This document shows, in pieces, positions 31,684 through 39,932 of a stretch of DNA of 45,225 nucleotides. The position numbers and the translations under genes are program-made. Under the pieces are notes generated by a model. The model had not been told where the DNA came from. It did not search any database and saw only the letters and a list, made by a program, of their open reading frames with translations. Within the stretch, counting starts at the first letter, position 1; each line of letters starts with the position of its first letter. The DNA comes from Arthrobacter sp. 9V. GTDB taxonomy: Bacteria > Actinomycetota > Actinomycetes > Actinomycetales > Micrococcaceae. The stretch is from assembly GCF_902506065.1 (NCBI RefSeq), contig NZ_LR732912.1:3937612-3982836 (forward strand). Direction: 5' to 3'.

Positions 31684-32589
31684 CTAGGCCACGCCCAGGA
31701 AGTCTTCCAGCAGCACCACTTCAAGGCCTGCGGCCAACTGGGCAGCGCGGAAGGCAGCGAGGTCAGCTGCGAACTCTGCCCGGAAGTGCATGAGCACAAT
31801 ATCGCCCGGACGCAACGAGTTGCCCACCTGGTAGTCCATCTTCCCGGCGTTCGCCTTCGCTTCCCACGTAACGATCGCCTTCATTCCGGCGTCGGCAACG
31901 GCTTTGCGCATCACGTTGGAGTACGCGCCCCCCGGAGGCCGGAAGAGGGTGGGACGGCGGCCGTAGTGCTGGAACGCGTACTCCTGCATTCCCACCATGT
32001 CCGTCAGTTGCTGCTGGTAACCCCACTGCCGCACCATGTTGATGTTGTGCGTCACGGTGTGGTTCTCGATCAAGCTTCCTTGGGCTTTGAACGCGTTGAA
32101 GAACGCCGGGTTGTCCGCCACCGTGTCCCTGGTGAGGAAGAGTGAGGCAGGAAGGTCGTACTCTGCCATCAGCTTGATGGACTCCGGAGTTTTGATGTTT
32201 CCGTCATCAATGGTCAGGAATACCACCGGATGCTTGGTCTCGATTTTTGTGATCACCGGTGCCAGGCCGCCAACAATCGGCGGCAATTGATAGTCCGGGA
32301 TGAACGTTCGCCGGATGCGCTTTGTGGCGGTGGGGGTCGGCGCAGGTGTCGTCGGCGGCGTCGTCATCGGAGAAGCGGACGACGTCGGTACCTCGCCTCC
32401 CACGGCCAGGGCACCGTTCGGGCCCGGCACCTCCGGTGAGGCGGCAGCGCCAGTGGGCGTCTGCGCCGGCGTCGAACTCCCAGCGGCACTGCAGGCTGTC
32501 AGGCCGGCCAGCACTGACGCGCCCACAACACCGAAGACGGCTCGCCGGCTGGGAGTGGAAGAAGGCACCGCAGAATGGCCGCCGAACAT
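31684..32589 (-). CDS. Polysaccharide deacetylase lipoprotein
   Basis: This 301-residue protein begins with a short Arg-Arg signal (SRRAVFGVVGASVLAGLTAC) ending in a lipobox, then a Thr/Pro/Ala tether to about 90. The NodB-type domain follows: FLTIDDGN (metal-binding Asp pair), ENHTVTHN with the two metal histidines, LFRPPGGAYSN and GDIVLMHF. It should remove acetyl groups from extracellular polysaccharide or peptidoglycan. ATG 32589 has a GGGGGA site six bases upstream; a frame extending to 32679 would overlap the CoA-binding gene and lacks support. Confidence 0.92.
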   Translation of the reverse strand: MFGGHSAVPSSTPSRRAVFGVVGASVLAGLTACSAAGSSTPAQTPTGAAASPEVPGPNGALAVGGEVPTSSASPMTTPPTTPAPTPTATKRIRRTFIPDYQLPPIVGGLAPVITKIETKHPVVFLTIDDGNIKTPESIKLMAEYDLPASLFLTRDTVADNPAFFNAFKAQGSLIENHTVTHNINMVRQWGYQQQLTDMVGMQEYAFQHYGRRPTLFRPPGGAYSNVMRKAVADAGMKAIVTWEAKANAGKMDYQVGNSLRPGDIVLMHFRAEFAADLAAFRAAQLAAGLEVVLLEDFLGVA

Positions 32590-32653
32590 GGTTGTCCCCC
32601 AAAGACTTAAGAAGTGATTCAGCTGCAATCTAGCAGAGTAATCGGAACGGCAG

Positions 32654-33079
32654 TCACAGGCCGTAGTGCCAGCCTTCACGTGCCGGGCAAGAGTTGACTA
32701 CTACATCCAGTCCGGCGTCGCGGGCGCGCTGCACGGCGTCGTCGTCAAAGACACCCAGTTGAAGCCATACGGCCTTGGCACCGATCGCAATGGCTTGGTC
32801 GATGACCGCACCCACGCGCTGGGAGTTGACGAAGCAATCAACAACATGGATGGGGTGCCTGGCCTCGGGAATCTCCGCAAGGGATGCGTAACCCTTTTCC
32901 CCGTGCACATCCTCGCCCTTGAGGTTGATGGGAATGATCTCCATGCCCATTTTGTCCCGCACGTACAGAGAGACGTCATACGCGGAGCGCCATTCATTGG
33001 TACTGAGGCCAACTATTGCCCATGTGCCCTTTGTTCGCATCAACCGCTCCACGACGGCCGGATCGTTGACATGCATCAT
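32654..33079 (-). CDS. CoA-binding domain protein (YccU-like)
   Basis: This 141-residue protein is a single Rossmann-like CoA-binding domain: TWAIVGLSTNEWRSAYDVSLYVRDKMGMEIIPINLK, HVVDCFVNSQRVGAVIDQAIAIGAKAVWLQLGVFDDDAVQRARDAGLDVVVNSCP. That is typical of YccU-like proteins, whose role is not established. Two Met codons lie at the start (33079 and 33076). The first overlaps the ATG of the broken divergent paralogue. The intact IDQAIAIGAKAVWLQLG block is the part missing from that paralogue. Confidence 0.92.
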   Translation of the reverse strand: MMHVNDPAVVERLMRTKGTWAIVGLSTNEWRSAYDVSLYVRDKMGMEIIPINLKGEDVHGEKGYASLAEIPEARHPIHVVDCFVNSQRVGAVIDQAIAIGAKAVWLQLGVFDDDAVQRARDAGLDVVVNSCPAREGWHYGL

Positions 33080-33478
33080 GACCCAAGCTTACTGGGAGGG
33101 CCCCTCCGCCCCCGAGCGACTGGCACTTCTGCGCCAGGCCAAGTCCATTGCGATCGTTGGTGCCTCGGACAAGCCGTCCCGCGCCAGCTACTTCGTGGCC
33201 ACCTACCTGCAATCTTCAACGCGGGACAAGGTGTACTTTGTGAATCCCGTGGTCAAGGAAATCCTGGGCCAGCCCACCTACGCATCACTGGCCGATCTGC
33301 CTGAGTCTCCGGACATTGTGGACGTGTTCCGAAAGCACGATGATCTTCCCGGAGTCCTGGACTCGATGTGGTGATGGACCGGTGCGTGAAGATCGAGCAC
33401 GCCCGATTCCACGGCGGTCTGCACCTCGCCGGCTTCGACACCGGGGTGATCTCCTCCAAGCGCCAAGTGCTGGCCTAG
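33078..33478 (+). pseudogene. Decayed CoA-binding protein gene with internal deletion
   Basis: The first frame runs 98 codons from ATG 33078 (AKSIAIVGASDKPSRASYFVATYL, YFVNPVVKEILGQPTYASLADLPESPDIVDVFRKHDDLPGVLD) and stops at 33374. The tail of the family continues in another frame from about 33362 to a stop at 33478: LDVVMDRCVKIEHARFHGGLHLAGFDTGVISSKRQ. About 30 residues that normally join these blocks (the IAVGAKTLWLQLG region) are absent, and the frame shifts at the junction near 33360. A frame-shifting deletion therefore inactivated the gene, or produced a 98-residue fragment. It is head to head with an intact, more distant paralogue, with overlapping start codons. Confidence 0.85.
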
Positions 33479-34377
33479 CGCTTAAGCCACTTCTTCCACG
33501 TGTCCACAGACCCCTGGAATTGCTGATCGGACCGCTCTAATTGCTGGTCAGCCCGTTCCCTGCTGAGTCCTGGAGGCAGATGTCCGGGCTTACTCTCCTC
33601 CGCCCCTGGCGAGGTCTTCGCCGGTTTCCCTGCGCCTTGGAGGGAAGCATCAGGTTTGGCCGCCTGTTCCTTCTCCTCCTTGCCGGAGCCGGGCTTGGAC
33701 TGCGGGTTCCGGGCTGGAATCGGTGCAGTATTTGGCTGCGCGGGGGTGTCCTGGGCGGGAGTGTTCTGGGCAGGGGTCTTTTGGGCGGGGATGACCGCGC
33801 CCGGTACCTGCGGCTGCGCTGGAAGCTCTGCCTGAGCCGGTGCGGGCGCCTGCGCTTGCGCCTTTACCGGTGCTGGCGCCTCCGACTGTGCCTGCGTTTG
33901 ACCAGACGCGACGCTGCCAGCCACCGGCAGTGACCCAGCGCCTGGAACCGGCGGAATCGCCGAGGGGTCCACAATAGGAGCGGGTTTGGTGAAGACGCGG
34001 GGGGCATCGGGAATCGGCAGGACGGGCGCGGCAGCCGGCTGCGGCCGGACGTTGCCGAGAAGTTCATCCATAAAGGATGGATTTCTGGTGAATCCGGAAC
34101 TTGCGGCAGCAACACCGCTGACGCCCAGACCCATCGCCGCCACCACGGCAACGCTGACTACGGCGGTGCGGTGCTTGTGCCTCCAACGGCGTTTGCTGAC
34201 TTCATCATGCGGGCCAGCCAGCATGGCCGAAAGTTCCGCTCCCGGAGTTGGGGCTGCAAGGTTGGCGAAGGACCCCATTGAGAGAAGCGCACGCCGGACG
34301 TCAGGCGAGTCGGTGGCATCTGCGTCGAGCAGCAGCTCGTCCACGATCACTTCGCGTTCATTGTTCCTGGATGTCAT
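33475..34377 (-). CDS. Anti-sigma-factor-like membrane protein with Pro/Ala/Gln-rich exterior
   Basis: The 300-residue protein has a cytoplasmic N-terminus of about 68 residues, one transmembrane helix (about 70-92, TAVVSVAVVAAMGLGVSGVAAAS) and a long extracytoplasmic part. That part holds a low-complexity region with PAQ(K/N/D)T repeats and ends in a charged stretch (RERADQQLERSDQQFQGSVDTWKKWLKR). It has no cysteine, so the zinc-binding HxxxCxxC motif of many anti-sigma factors is absent. The call rests on topology and on the 4-bp overlap with the ECF sigma factor gene upstream. It probably binds that sigma factor at the membrane; the signal is unknown. Confidence 0.7.
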   Translation of the reverse strand: MTSRNNEREVIVDELLLDADATDSPDVRRALLSMGSFANLAAPTPGAELSAMLAGPHDEVSKRRWRHKHRTAVVSVAVVAAMGLGVSGVAAASSGFTRNPSFMDELLGNVRPQPAAAPVLPIPDAPRVFTKPAPIVDPSAIPPVPGAGSLPVAGSVASGQTQAQSEAPAPVKAQAQAPAPAQAELPAQPQVPGAVIPAQKTPAQNTPAQDTPAQPNTAPIPARNPQSKPGSGKEEKEQAAKPDASLQGAGKPAKTSPGAEESKPGHLPPGLSRERADQQLERSDQQFQGSVDTWKKWLKR

Positions 34378-34928
34378 GGGGACACATATTCCTTCACAGC
34401 CGAATGCTCACGGAGCGTAATAAGTGCCCGCCGCTGCAGTTGTTTCACTGCCCCGGCGGATTTCCCCATGATGTCGGCGACCTGATCAACGGTCAGGCCT
34501 GCCACGATACGGAGGCTCAGGACCTCCCGCTGCTCGTCGCCAAGATAGTCCAGGAGTTTCATGACCTCCTTGGGCGCCAAGAGTCCCATAGCTTCCGTCT
34601 CTGCGGAGCTGACCTCCCGGGTGTCCCGCTCCGGCTCGAACTCGTGCTGTTCCGGGGCCCGCCTTTGCTTTCGGTGCTCATCCACCATGCGAGCGTGAGC
34701 CACCGAGAAGATGAAGGTCCGGAGTCCATGAACTCCGCCGCTGATGTCATCTAGTCGCGGCAGGACAGCAAGGAAAACGTCCTGCGTGACTGCTTCCGGA
34801 TCTGCTACACCCTTGGCCGTCAGATAGCCGAGAACCTGGCCGGCGTACGCTTGGTAAACGGCGCCAAACAGTTCCGCGTTATTGCCCTTGAGTGCATGTA
34901 GCGCTTCATCGGTCAATGCGTCGGTCAC
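34374..34928 (-). CDS. RNA polymerase ECF-type sigma factor
   Basis: This 184-residue protein has sigma region 2 (about 20-88, with YQAYAGQVLGYLTAKGVADPEAVTQDVFLAVLPRL and TFIFSVAHARMVDEHRKQRR) and region 4 (about 125-175, with LLDYLGDEQREVLSLRIVAGLTVDQVADIMGKSAGAVKQLQRRALITLRE). It should direct RNA polymerase to stress- or envelope-related promoters. The start is GTG at 34928 with a poor ribosome-binding site. Its stop overlaps the start of the anti-sigma-like gene, the usual pairing for ECF sigma and antagonist. Confidence 0.93.
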   Translation of the reverse strand: MTDALTDEALHALKGNNAELFGAVYQAYAGQVLGYLTAKGVADPEAVTQDVFLAVLPRLDDISGGVHGLRTFIFSVAHARMVDEHRKQRRAPEQHEFEPERDTREVSSAETEAMGLLAPKEVMKLLDYLGDEQREVLSLRIVAGLTVDQVADIMGKSAGAVKQLQRRALITLREHSAVKEYVSP

Positions 34929-35289
34929 AGGAATGAGGCTTTCGATCGGCGGCAGGTCCGTTGCCGGGCCTGGACGTCCGCCTTGTCACCACCGGACGAC
35001 CCCACCTAGGGTAACCGCTCCGCACGGCCATCCATAGAAGGACCCGCTGGGCCTGCAAACACCTCGGGCGCAAACTCCCCGGTTGCACTCCTGCGAAACC
35101 AACTCCTCGAAGACCAAACTCCTCCGAGACAAGGAAGAGCCGAGCTGGAACATGATGGGGGACAAATTCCAGCTCGGCCCTTTCAATGACGTAATCGTCA
35201 GGGCACCCCAAAGGGTTACGCGGGGTACAAACTTTTTTTCAAAGTTTTTTGAAGGTGCGTTTGAGGCAGGCAGCAGCCGTAGCTGGTGT
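34929..35289. other. Gene-free region between the sigma factor and the HNH gene
   Basis: No convincing gene lies in these 361 bases. It holds the hairpin at 35139-35178 and an AT-rich repeat AAACTTT/AAAGTTT near 35228-35250, both plausible ends for the minus-strand HNH transcript. The rest should include the sigma factor promoter, but no consensus box is clear to me. Confidence 0.55.
35139..35178 (-). terminator. Hairpin downstream of the HNH gene
   Basis: A 12-bp perfect stem (35139-35150 with 35167-35178) with a 16-base loop is followed on the minus strand by CTCTTCCTT. It likely ends the HNH transcript. Confidence 0.6.
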
Positions 35290-36723
35290 CTACGTTCTGG
35301 AGGGCTGATGCCCTGGCAGTGCTGGGGCCTTGGATTGGTAAGTGTGCCCGGTGGGCGTGCTGATTTCCAAGGTATGGACGTCGGTATCCACGAGCCCGGG
35401 TTTGGTTTTGGTGCTCCAGCCGGGGTTTTCTTTGGTGTGGTTGCAGGCTTCGCAGAGCCCGGCACTGTTCGCAAGGTTGGTTTCGCCGCCAGAGCGCCAC
35501 GGAACCACGTGGTCAATGTGTCGAATAGGCGCATCGCAGTAGGGCGTACGGCAGGTATCATCCCGGATTTCAATGAAACGCCGCAACCGGCCCGTGAAGA
35601 GCCTGGCCTTGGAATCGGTAGCCAGGAGCTCTCCCGTAGCCGGCGCCGTGTAGAGCCGGCGAAGCCAAACATCAAACTCCTGGCCCCGGGCTACTTGGGC
35701 CGCCCCCGCTGACTGGGCTTCCTGCGTTACGCCCGCTGACCGTCCGGAGCTGGCCGGCGGGCTTGAGCTGCCGCCCGGACCCCGTGCGACTAGTTCCCGT
35801 CCCCATTCGGCCGGGACGATTCCGTACCCCTGAAGCCGTGCTGGCTCGCTGTCGCCTTGGAACAGGGCGCGGTCTGTCATGACCAAATCCAAGTTAATCC
35901 CCGAAAACCCGCCCGGGGTTCCAGTGACGCGTTCGACCAACGTATCGGCCATGACCTGGCCACGGGTCCGGACAACCACATCGGACCCCGCCACATCACC
36001 AGACCCAGCGTCGCCGCACGAACGCGCCGAATCAGCCGCCCGGCTCAACGCCGCATACACCGCCACTCCTTGGGCCACCGGCAACAGGGCGGTCAGGTAC
36101 GTCATGGTGTCCGGCGCAGGACGCAGACTCACGGTCCGCTCCGCAGCAGCACGGCTGGCACGACCCGCCACCGACCGCGGATCACGCCGATACGCGGCAG
36201 CTTTCGCCGCCGCAACGATCGCCCGATCCCCCTTCCCCTCAAAGGTCCCGGCATCCGGGGCGAGCTCCTCATCCACAGCAGCCCGGTCCTCAGCACTCAG
36301 GCACGCTGTTTCTCTCACCAGAAGCGTGGCCCGCCACTCGTTTAACAACCCCGAATTCAACGCCGCCAACGTGTGCGGCATCTCCATCACCAGAGCCTTC
36401 GCAAACCCCAACAAACGTGACCCACGATTCGGGGACTCCCGCCGCGCCAACGCCACCTGAGCACCCACCCCCTGCCCCCGCTCCGAGGCAGGAACACCGG
36501 CATCAGCCTGCTCAGCACGCTGCGCAAGATCAAAAGCCACAGAGATCTGGGCTTGCAGTGCGGTGATGGCCGACTTCATCCCCTCCAACACCCGCAACTG
36601 CTCAATCAAGTCACCACAGACACTGCCAGCCGAGACAGCAACTGCCAGCCCGGCAGGAACAGAGGCAGGAACGAGCGCATCCGCCGCCACCGCACCCACT
36701 CGACTTTCCCCAATCCGTTCCAT
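35290..36723 (-). CDS. DUF222 / HNH endonuclease (13E12-type) protein
   Basis: This 477-residue protein has an all-alpha DUF222 N-terminal region (about 30-330) and a C-terminal HNH nuclease domain: RDDTCRTPYCDAPIRHIDHVVPWRSGGETNLANSAGLCEACNHTKENPGW, with the Cys pairs and HNH histidines present. These 13E12-type proteins are multi-copy in actinobacteria, and some are associated with mobile or variable regions; their substrate is unknown. ATG 36723 has no good ribosome-binding site. The Pro/Ser-rich SSSPPASSGRSAGVTQEAQSAGAAQ stretch links the two parts. No inteins or recombinase genes are near. Confidence 0.92.
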   Translation of the reverse strand: MERIGESRVGAVAADALVPASVPAGLAVAVSAGSVCGDLIEQLRVLEGMKSAITALQAQISVAFDLAQRAEQADAGVPASERGQGVGAQVALARRESPNRGSRLLGFAKALVMEMPHTLAALNSGLLNEWRATLLVRETACLSAEDRAAVDEELAPDAGTFEGKGDRAIVAAAKAAAYRRDPRSVAGRASRAAAERTVSLRPAPDTMTYLTALLPVAQGVAVYAALSRAADSARSCGDAGSGDVAGSDVVVRTRGQVMADTLVERVTGTPGGFSGINLDLVMTDRALFQGDSEPARLQGYGIVPAEWGRELVARGPGGSSSPPASSGRSAGVTQEAQSAGAAQVARGQEFDVWLRRLYTAPATGELLATDSKARLFTGRLRRFIEIRDDTCRTPYCDAPIRHIDHVVPWRSGGETNLANSAGLCEACNHTKENPGWSTKTKPGLVDTDVHTLEISTPTGHTYQSKAPALPGHQPSRT

Positions 36724-36829
36724 GAATTAACCATGTCAGCAGCCACCGACATTATTAGCTACCCGATGAAGTCAGCGGCCCGACAAGCCACCCCAGCCAC
36801 GGGGAGAACCACCCCGGCCACGGGAAGCA

Positions 36830-38083
36830 CTACTCCGGCGCGTCCGTGGGAGCTTCATATCCTTGGGGGATCTCGGGAATTTGGGCATCCAGGGCACCTG
36901 TATAAACATGCGCCGACGCCAAGCGGCCACCACCTGACAACGTCACCTGAACCTCTGACGCTGTGGTGACGGGCAGTTGGTGGATCCGCCGATTGCCCAC
37001 AGTCATTCCGTCAACAAGGTGAACCCCGTCAGCAAAGACCACATGGCGTGAAATCCGCTGCCCCAATTCCAGGTCCTCCACCAGCTCCAGATGGTTGAAA
37101 GTGACCGCAGCCGGAAACCGCAGGGTAGCTCCGCCGTCGTGATTTTCAACAGTCGCTTCCACCGCTGCGGAGAAACACCGATCCAACTCCTCTTTCCACG
37201 AGGTGAGAACAACAACGTCCTCGTCAGGAATCAACCCCCGGGTATCCGGCGGCACGTTCAGCAAAAGATTCGCACCCATTCCCACCGATTGGTAGTAGAT
37301 GGCCAGCAGATGCTCCACGGATTTCGGCTCGTCATCCGGATGCCAGAACCAGCCACGGCGGATGGACACGTCACACTCCGGCGGTAAGTAGTGTTCGGCG
37401 TGCAGACCGGAGCTGGAATCGGTGTACTGGGTGTCGGAGGTTCGGTCCACCACATAGTTGACGGGATCAGACGCCAGCCCATTCTCGTTGCCCACCCAGC
37501 GAATAGTTGGCTGGCCCACGTTGAAGATCATGGCATCTGGCTGATGTTCCTTAACAACAGCGATGATCCTGTCCCAGTCGTATTCTCGGCCTACCGAGCC
37601 CGCGCCGTCGAACCACAATTCCATGAGCGGACCGTAGCCGGTGCAGAGCTCCGTGAGTTGCCGGACGTAGAAATCATCGTAGGCGGCGGGATCGTCATAA
37701 CAATCAGCGTTCCGGTCCCACGGAGACAGGTAGAGGCCCAGCCCTATCCCCTGCGCCGCGCAGGCATCGGCAACTTCGCGGACAACGTCCCCGTTTCCGG
37801 CGCGCCACGGCGAGGACGCAACGGAATAGTCGGTTGTAGCCGTCGGCCACAGGCAGAATCCGTCGTGGTGCTTGGCGGTGAGGATGAGGTACCTGGCGCC
37901 TGCCGCTTTCGCCGCGCGAACCCAGCTGCCGGCGTCGAGTTCTGTTGGGTTGAAGCTCGACGCCGGAAGGGTGCCGTCACTCCACTCCTTGCCGGCAAAG
38001 GTGTTGATGCCGAAGTGGATGAAGACGCCTAATTCGAGCTGCTGCCAGCGGAGCTGGGCCGGGGTTGGAACGAGATGAGTCAC
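36830..38083 (-). CDS. Glycoside hydrolase family 29 alpha-L-fucosidase
   Basis: This 417-residue enzyme should cleave terminal alpha-linked L-fucose from glycans. GH29 landmarks: WQQLELGVFIHFGINTF, ARYLILTAKHHDGFCLWPT, GLYLSPWDRN and LMELWFDGAGS with the nucleophile D159. The C-terminal region (about 310-417) is a beta-sandwich with carbohydrate-binding look. No signal peptide is seen, so action is intracellular on imported fucosides. GTG 38083 is chosen because it overlaps the tetR stop (GTGA); an upstream ATG at 38113 is possible. It is the last gene of the sdh-like/tetR/fucosidase operon. Confidence 0.92.
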   Translation of the reverse strand: MTHLVPTPAQLRWQQLELGVFIHFGINTFAGKEWSDGTLPASSFNPTELDAGSWVRAAKAAGARYLILTAKHHDGFCLWPTATTDYSVASSPWRAGNGDVVREVADACAAQGIGLGLYLSPWDRNADCYDDPAAYDDFYVRQLTELCTGYGPLMELWFDGAGSVGREYDWDRIIAVVKEHQPDAMIFNVGQPTIRWVGNENGLASDPVNYVVDRTSDTQYTDSSSGLHAEHYLPPECDVSIRRGWFWHPDDEPKSVEHLLAIYYQSVGMGANLLLNVPPDTRGLIPDEDVVVLTSWKEELDRCFSAAVEATVENHDGGATLRFPAAVTFNHLELVEDLELGQRISRHVVFADGVHLVDGMTVGNRRIHQLPVTTASEVQVTLSGGGRLASAHVYTGALDAQIPEIPQGYEAPTDAPE

Positions 38084-38694
38084 TGGCCTGGCGCCTGCCC
38101 ATGGATCAGCCATTGGGCCGCATGGATGATGGCCTTGTCGCCGGGCTCTGTTCGCAGGCCGGCGATGTCCGAGCGGGTGACAGCTGCCCCCTCGAAAAGG
38201 CTCACGATCGCGGCAGCGATACCAGCAAGCTCTACCTCGGGCAGGTCCGGCCTCCCGCGTCGCACCACCCCGGCCACATGAGCGGCGTACTGCGCGTAGA
38301 AGCTCCTCAAGGCATCCGCTGCTTGCGGGTCCGCTGACGCCATGGCCCATATCTCCAAGTGCATCTTCACGTCCTCGAGCGCTGAATGCTCGTGGAGCAG
38401 CGCCGTGAGGAGCCGGGCCGAATCCTGACGGGTCAGGCCTCCGCTTGCCCCAACACCAAGGTCCAGCGTGGCCTCCTCGGCTAGCCTTTGCAGCGAACGG
38501 TCCAGACTCCGCTCAAGCACCGCGCGAATCAGGTCCGCGCGGGTGGGAAAGTAGTGCTGCAAGTGCCCTACGCTGACTCCCGCTGCGGCCGCGAAATCCC
38601 GCATGGCAGCATGTGCGTTGCCCTTGGTGACCAGCACATTTTCAGCAGCGTCAAGGAGCGCCGCCTTCCTCAGGGCGCCCTTGCTTTCGGTCAT
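38080..38694 (-). CDS. TetR family transcriptional regulator
   Basis: This 204-residue protein has an N-terminal HTH: ALLDAAENVLVTKGNAHAAMRDFAAAAGVSVGHLQHYFPTRADLIRAVLE (about 12-60). The C-terminal half contains LLTALLHEHSALEDVKMHLEIWAMASADPQAADALRSFYAQYAAHVAGVVRRG, a common TetR_C layout. Its start overlaps the upstream dehydrogenase gene (ATGA) and its stop overlaps the fucosidase start. It is therefore in the middle of the operon it probably controls, through the 22-bp palindrome at 39746. Confidence 0.92.
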   Translation of the reverse strand: MTESKGALRKAALLDAAENVLVTKGNAHAAMRDFAAAAGVSVGHLQHYFPTRADLIRAVLERSLDRSLQRLAEEATLDLGVGASGGLTRQDSARLLTALLHEHSALEDVKMHLEIWAMASADPQAADALRSFYAQYAAHVAGVVRRGRPDLPEVELAGIAAAIVSLFEGAAVTRSDIAGLRTEPGDKAIIHAAQWLIHGQAPGQ

Positions 38695-39737
38695 GACCTC
38701 AATATTGTCACACCGTGTGACTCGAGTTTCGCGACCGCCGAACTCAACGCCGTACTGGATTCGGGGAAGGAAACGCCGGGCTCGGCTGCCGGATCAAGAA
38801 CGGTGTGCAGACCCAACAAACCACCCATGGCGGTGAGGTGCGCCTGCCCTTGTGGATCAGAAATGACAGCCGTTCCCGTCCCGAGCGGCCCTGTCACATC
38901 AACGCGGATGTGAGCCACTCCGCCCGATCCGGGAGAGTACAACAGCGAACGTCGTAGCGGCGCCCACCGCTCCCCGCTACCCCAGCGGAACAGTCCGGCC
39001 GTTCGCGCGGCGAGCAACGCCGTCGTGGATGAATTGGAACTGAACCCGATCCGAGTGGCCACCGTGCCGGCCCCAAGAGTAAGGGGCAAGGTGAACTGTT
39101 CAGGCGTATCGAGCCGGGCAACTTTGGTGCTGTGCCCGGCAATGTCCACCCAGCGGGTGTCAGTGAGGGGACGTACGACGGCGGCCTGACCGCCTTTGCG
39201 TACTTCAAAGTTCAGTCCCAGCCTGTCAATGAAGTCGACAGAATCTGCGCCGGCTTGATCGCTGGTGTCATAGCGGATGGCGACGTCGATGTGGCGGGCC
39301 CCGCCCAGATCCTGAGCAAGGAGGGCCGCAACAATGTTGGTGACGCCGCCCATCCATCCGGAACTCAGCAGCACGGGAGCTGTCGGCTTCAGGAGGCTGG
39401 CCAAGGTGATCGCCCTGGTGACGCGGCTGGTCCACCGGGTGACGTCAACGTACGGAATGCCGGATCCGACGGCGGCGCGAAGCACCCGATCGTGGGGGTC
39501 GTTGACAGTGCTGATGACTGCCCTGACCTTGGCGGCGAAGGGCTCCGAATGGTTGAGGTCCCATTTTTGGACAGAAACATTGTGGCCGGTCAGGTGGCTG
39601 CCGCGCTCTGGGTTCCTGCCCGTCAGGAGAAGGGGCCATTCAGTTGAGGCCAATCGTGTGAGGGCTGTGCCGACGGTGCCGTAGCCGCCAACGATCAGTA
39701 CGGGACCGGCGGTGTCGAGTTCCAGGAGATCATTCAT
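38691..39737 (-). CDS. Saccharopine dehydrogenase-like NAD(P)-binding protein
   Basis: This 348-residue protein has a Rossmann N-terminus VLIVGGYGTVGTALTRLA and LLLTGRNPERG, then VRAVISTVNDPHDRVLRAAVGSGIPYVDVTRW, all typical of saccharopine-dehydrogenase/homospermidine-synthase-like NAD(P)-binding domains. The C-terminal half is diverse, so the substrate is not known; a lysine pathway role is not implied. It is the first gene of the operon with TetR and fucosidase. The ATG at 39737 lies nine bases after the palindromic operator and an AATG-like spacing leaves little room for a ribosome-binding site. Confidence 0.85.
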   Translation of the reverse strand: MNDLLELDTAGPVLIVGGYGTVGTALTRLASTEWPLLLTGRNPERGSHLTGHNVSVQKWDLNHSEPFAAKVRAVISTVNDPHDRVLRAAVGSGIPYVDVTRWTSRVTRAITLASLLKPTAPVLLSSGWMGGVTNIVAALLAQDLGGARHIDVAIRYDTSDQAGADSVDFIDRLGLNFEVRKGGQAAVVRPLTDTRWVDIAGHSTKVARLDTPEQFTLPLTLGAGTVATRIGFSSNSSTTALLAARTAGLFRWGSGERWAPLRRSLLYSPGSGGVAHIRVDVTGPLGTGTAVISDPQGQAHLTAMGGLLGLHTVLDPAAEPGVSFPESSTALSSAVAKLESHGVTILRS

Positions 39738-39745
39738 AATGTTGA

Positions 39746-39767
39746 TTCTAGGTCATATGACCTAGAA
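39746..39767. promoter_or_regulatory. 22-bp perfect palindrome, candidate TetR operator
   Basis: TTCTAGGTCAT is followed immediately by its reverse complement, giving 22 bp of perfect symmetry centred at ATAT, 9 bases before the first gene of the operon. Its position over the promoter and start suggests strong repression by the operon's own TetR protein. Confidence 0.78.
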
Positions 39768-39932
39768 ATATTTCCGCAGCATTCCTAGCCGTGGATGGAA
39801 GCTGCTTCCGAGCGGTTCGGGCTTGACGGGCGGCTGAGCTCCTTGAGCAGGCGGAATTTCGGCTCAGCAACCCGGAACGGCCGAAACCTGCTGAACCCCT
39901 GCCTGCAAACCTCAGCCCCTTCCCGCTCCGGC

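Noticed and set aside
35083..35712. Plus-strand frame of 209 codons opposite the HNH gene end
   Set aside because: It mostly mirrors the HNH coding sequence and begins in a hairpin region; no family features.
36748..36840. Short repeated CACCCCGGCCACGGGAA-like units near the fucosidase end
   Set aside because: Only two imperfect copies; too short to call a repeat element, CRISPR or REP sequence.
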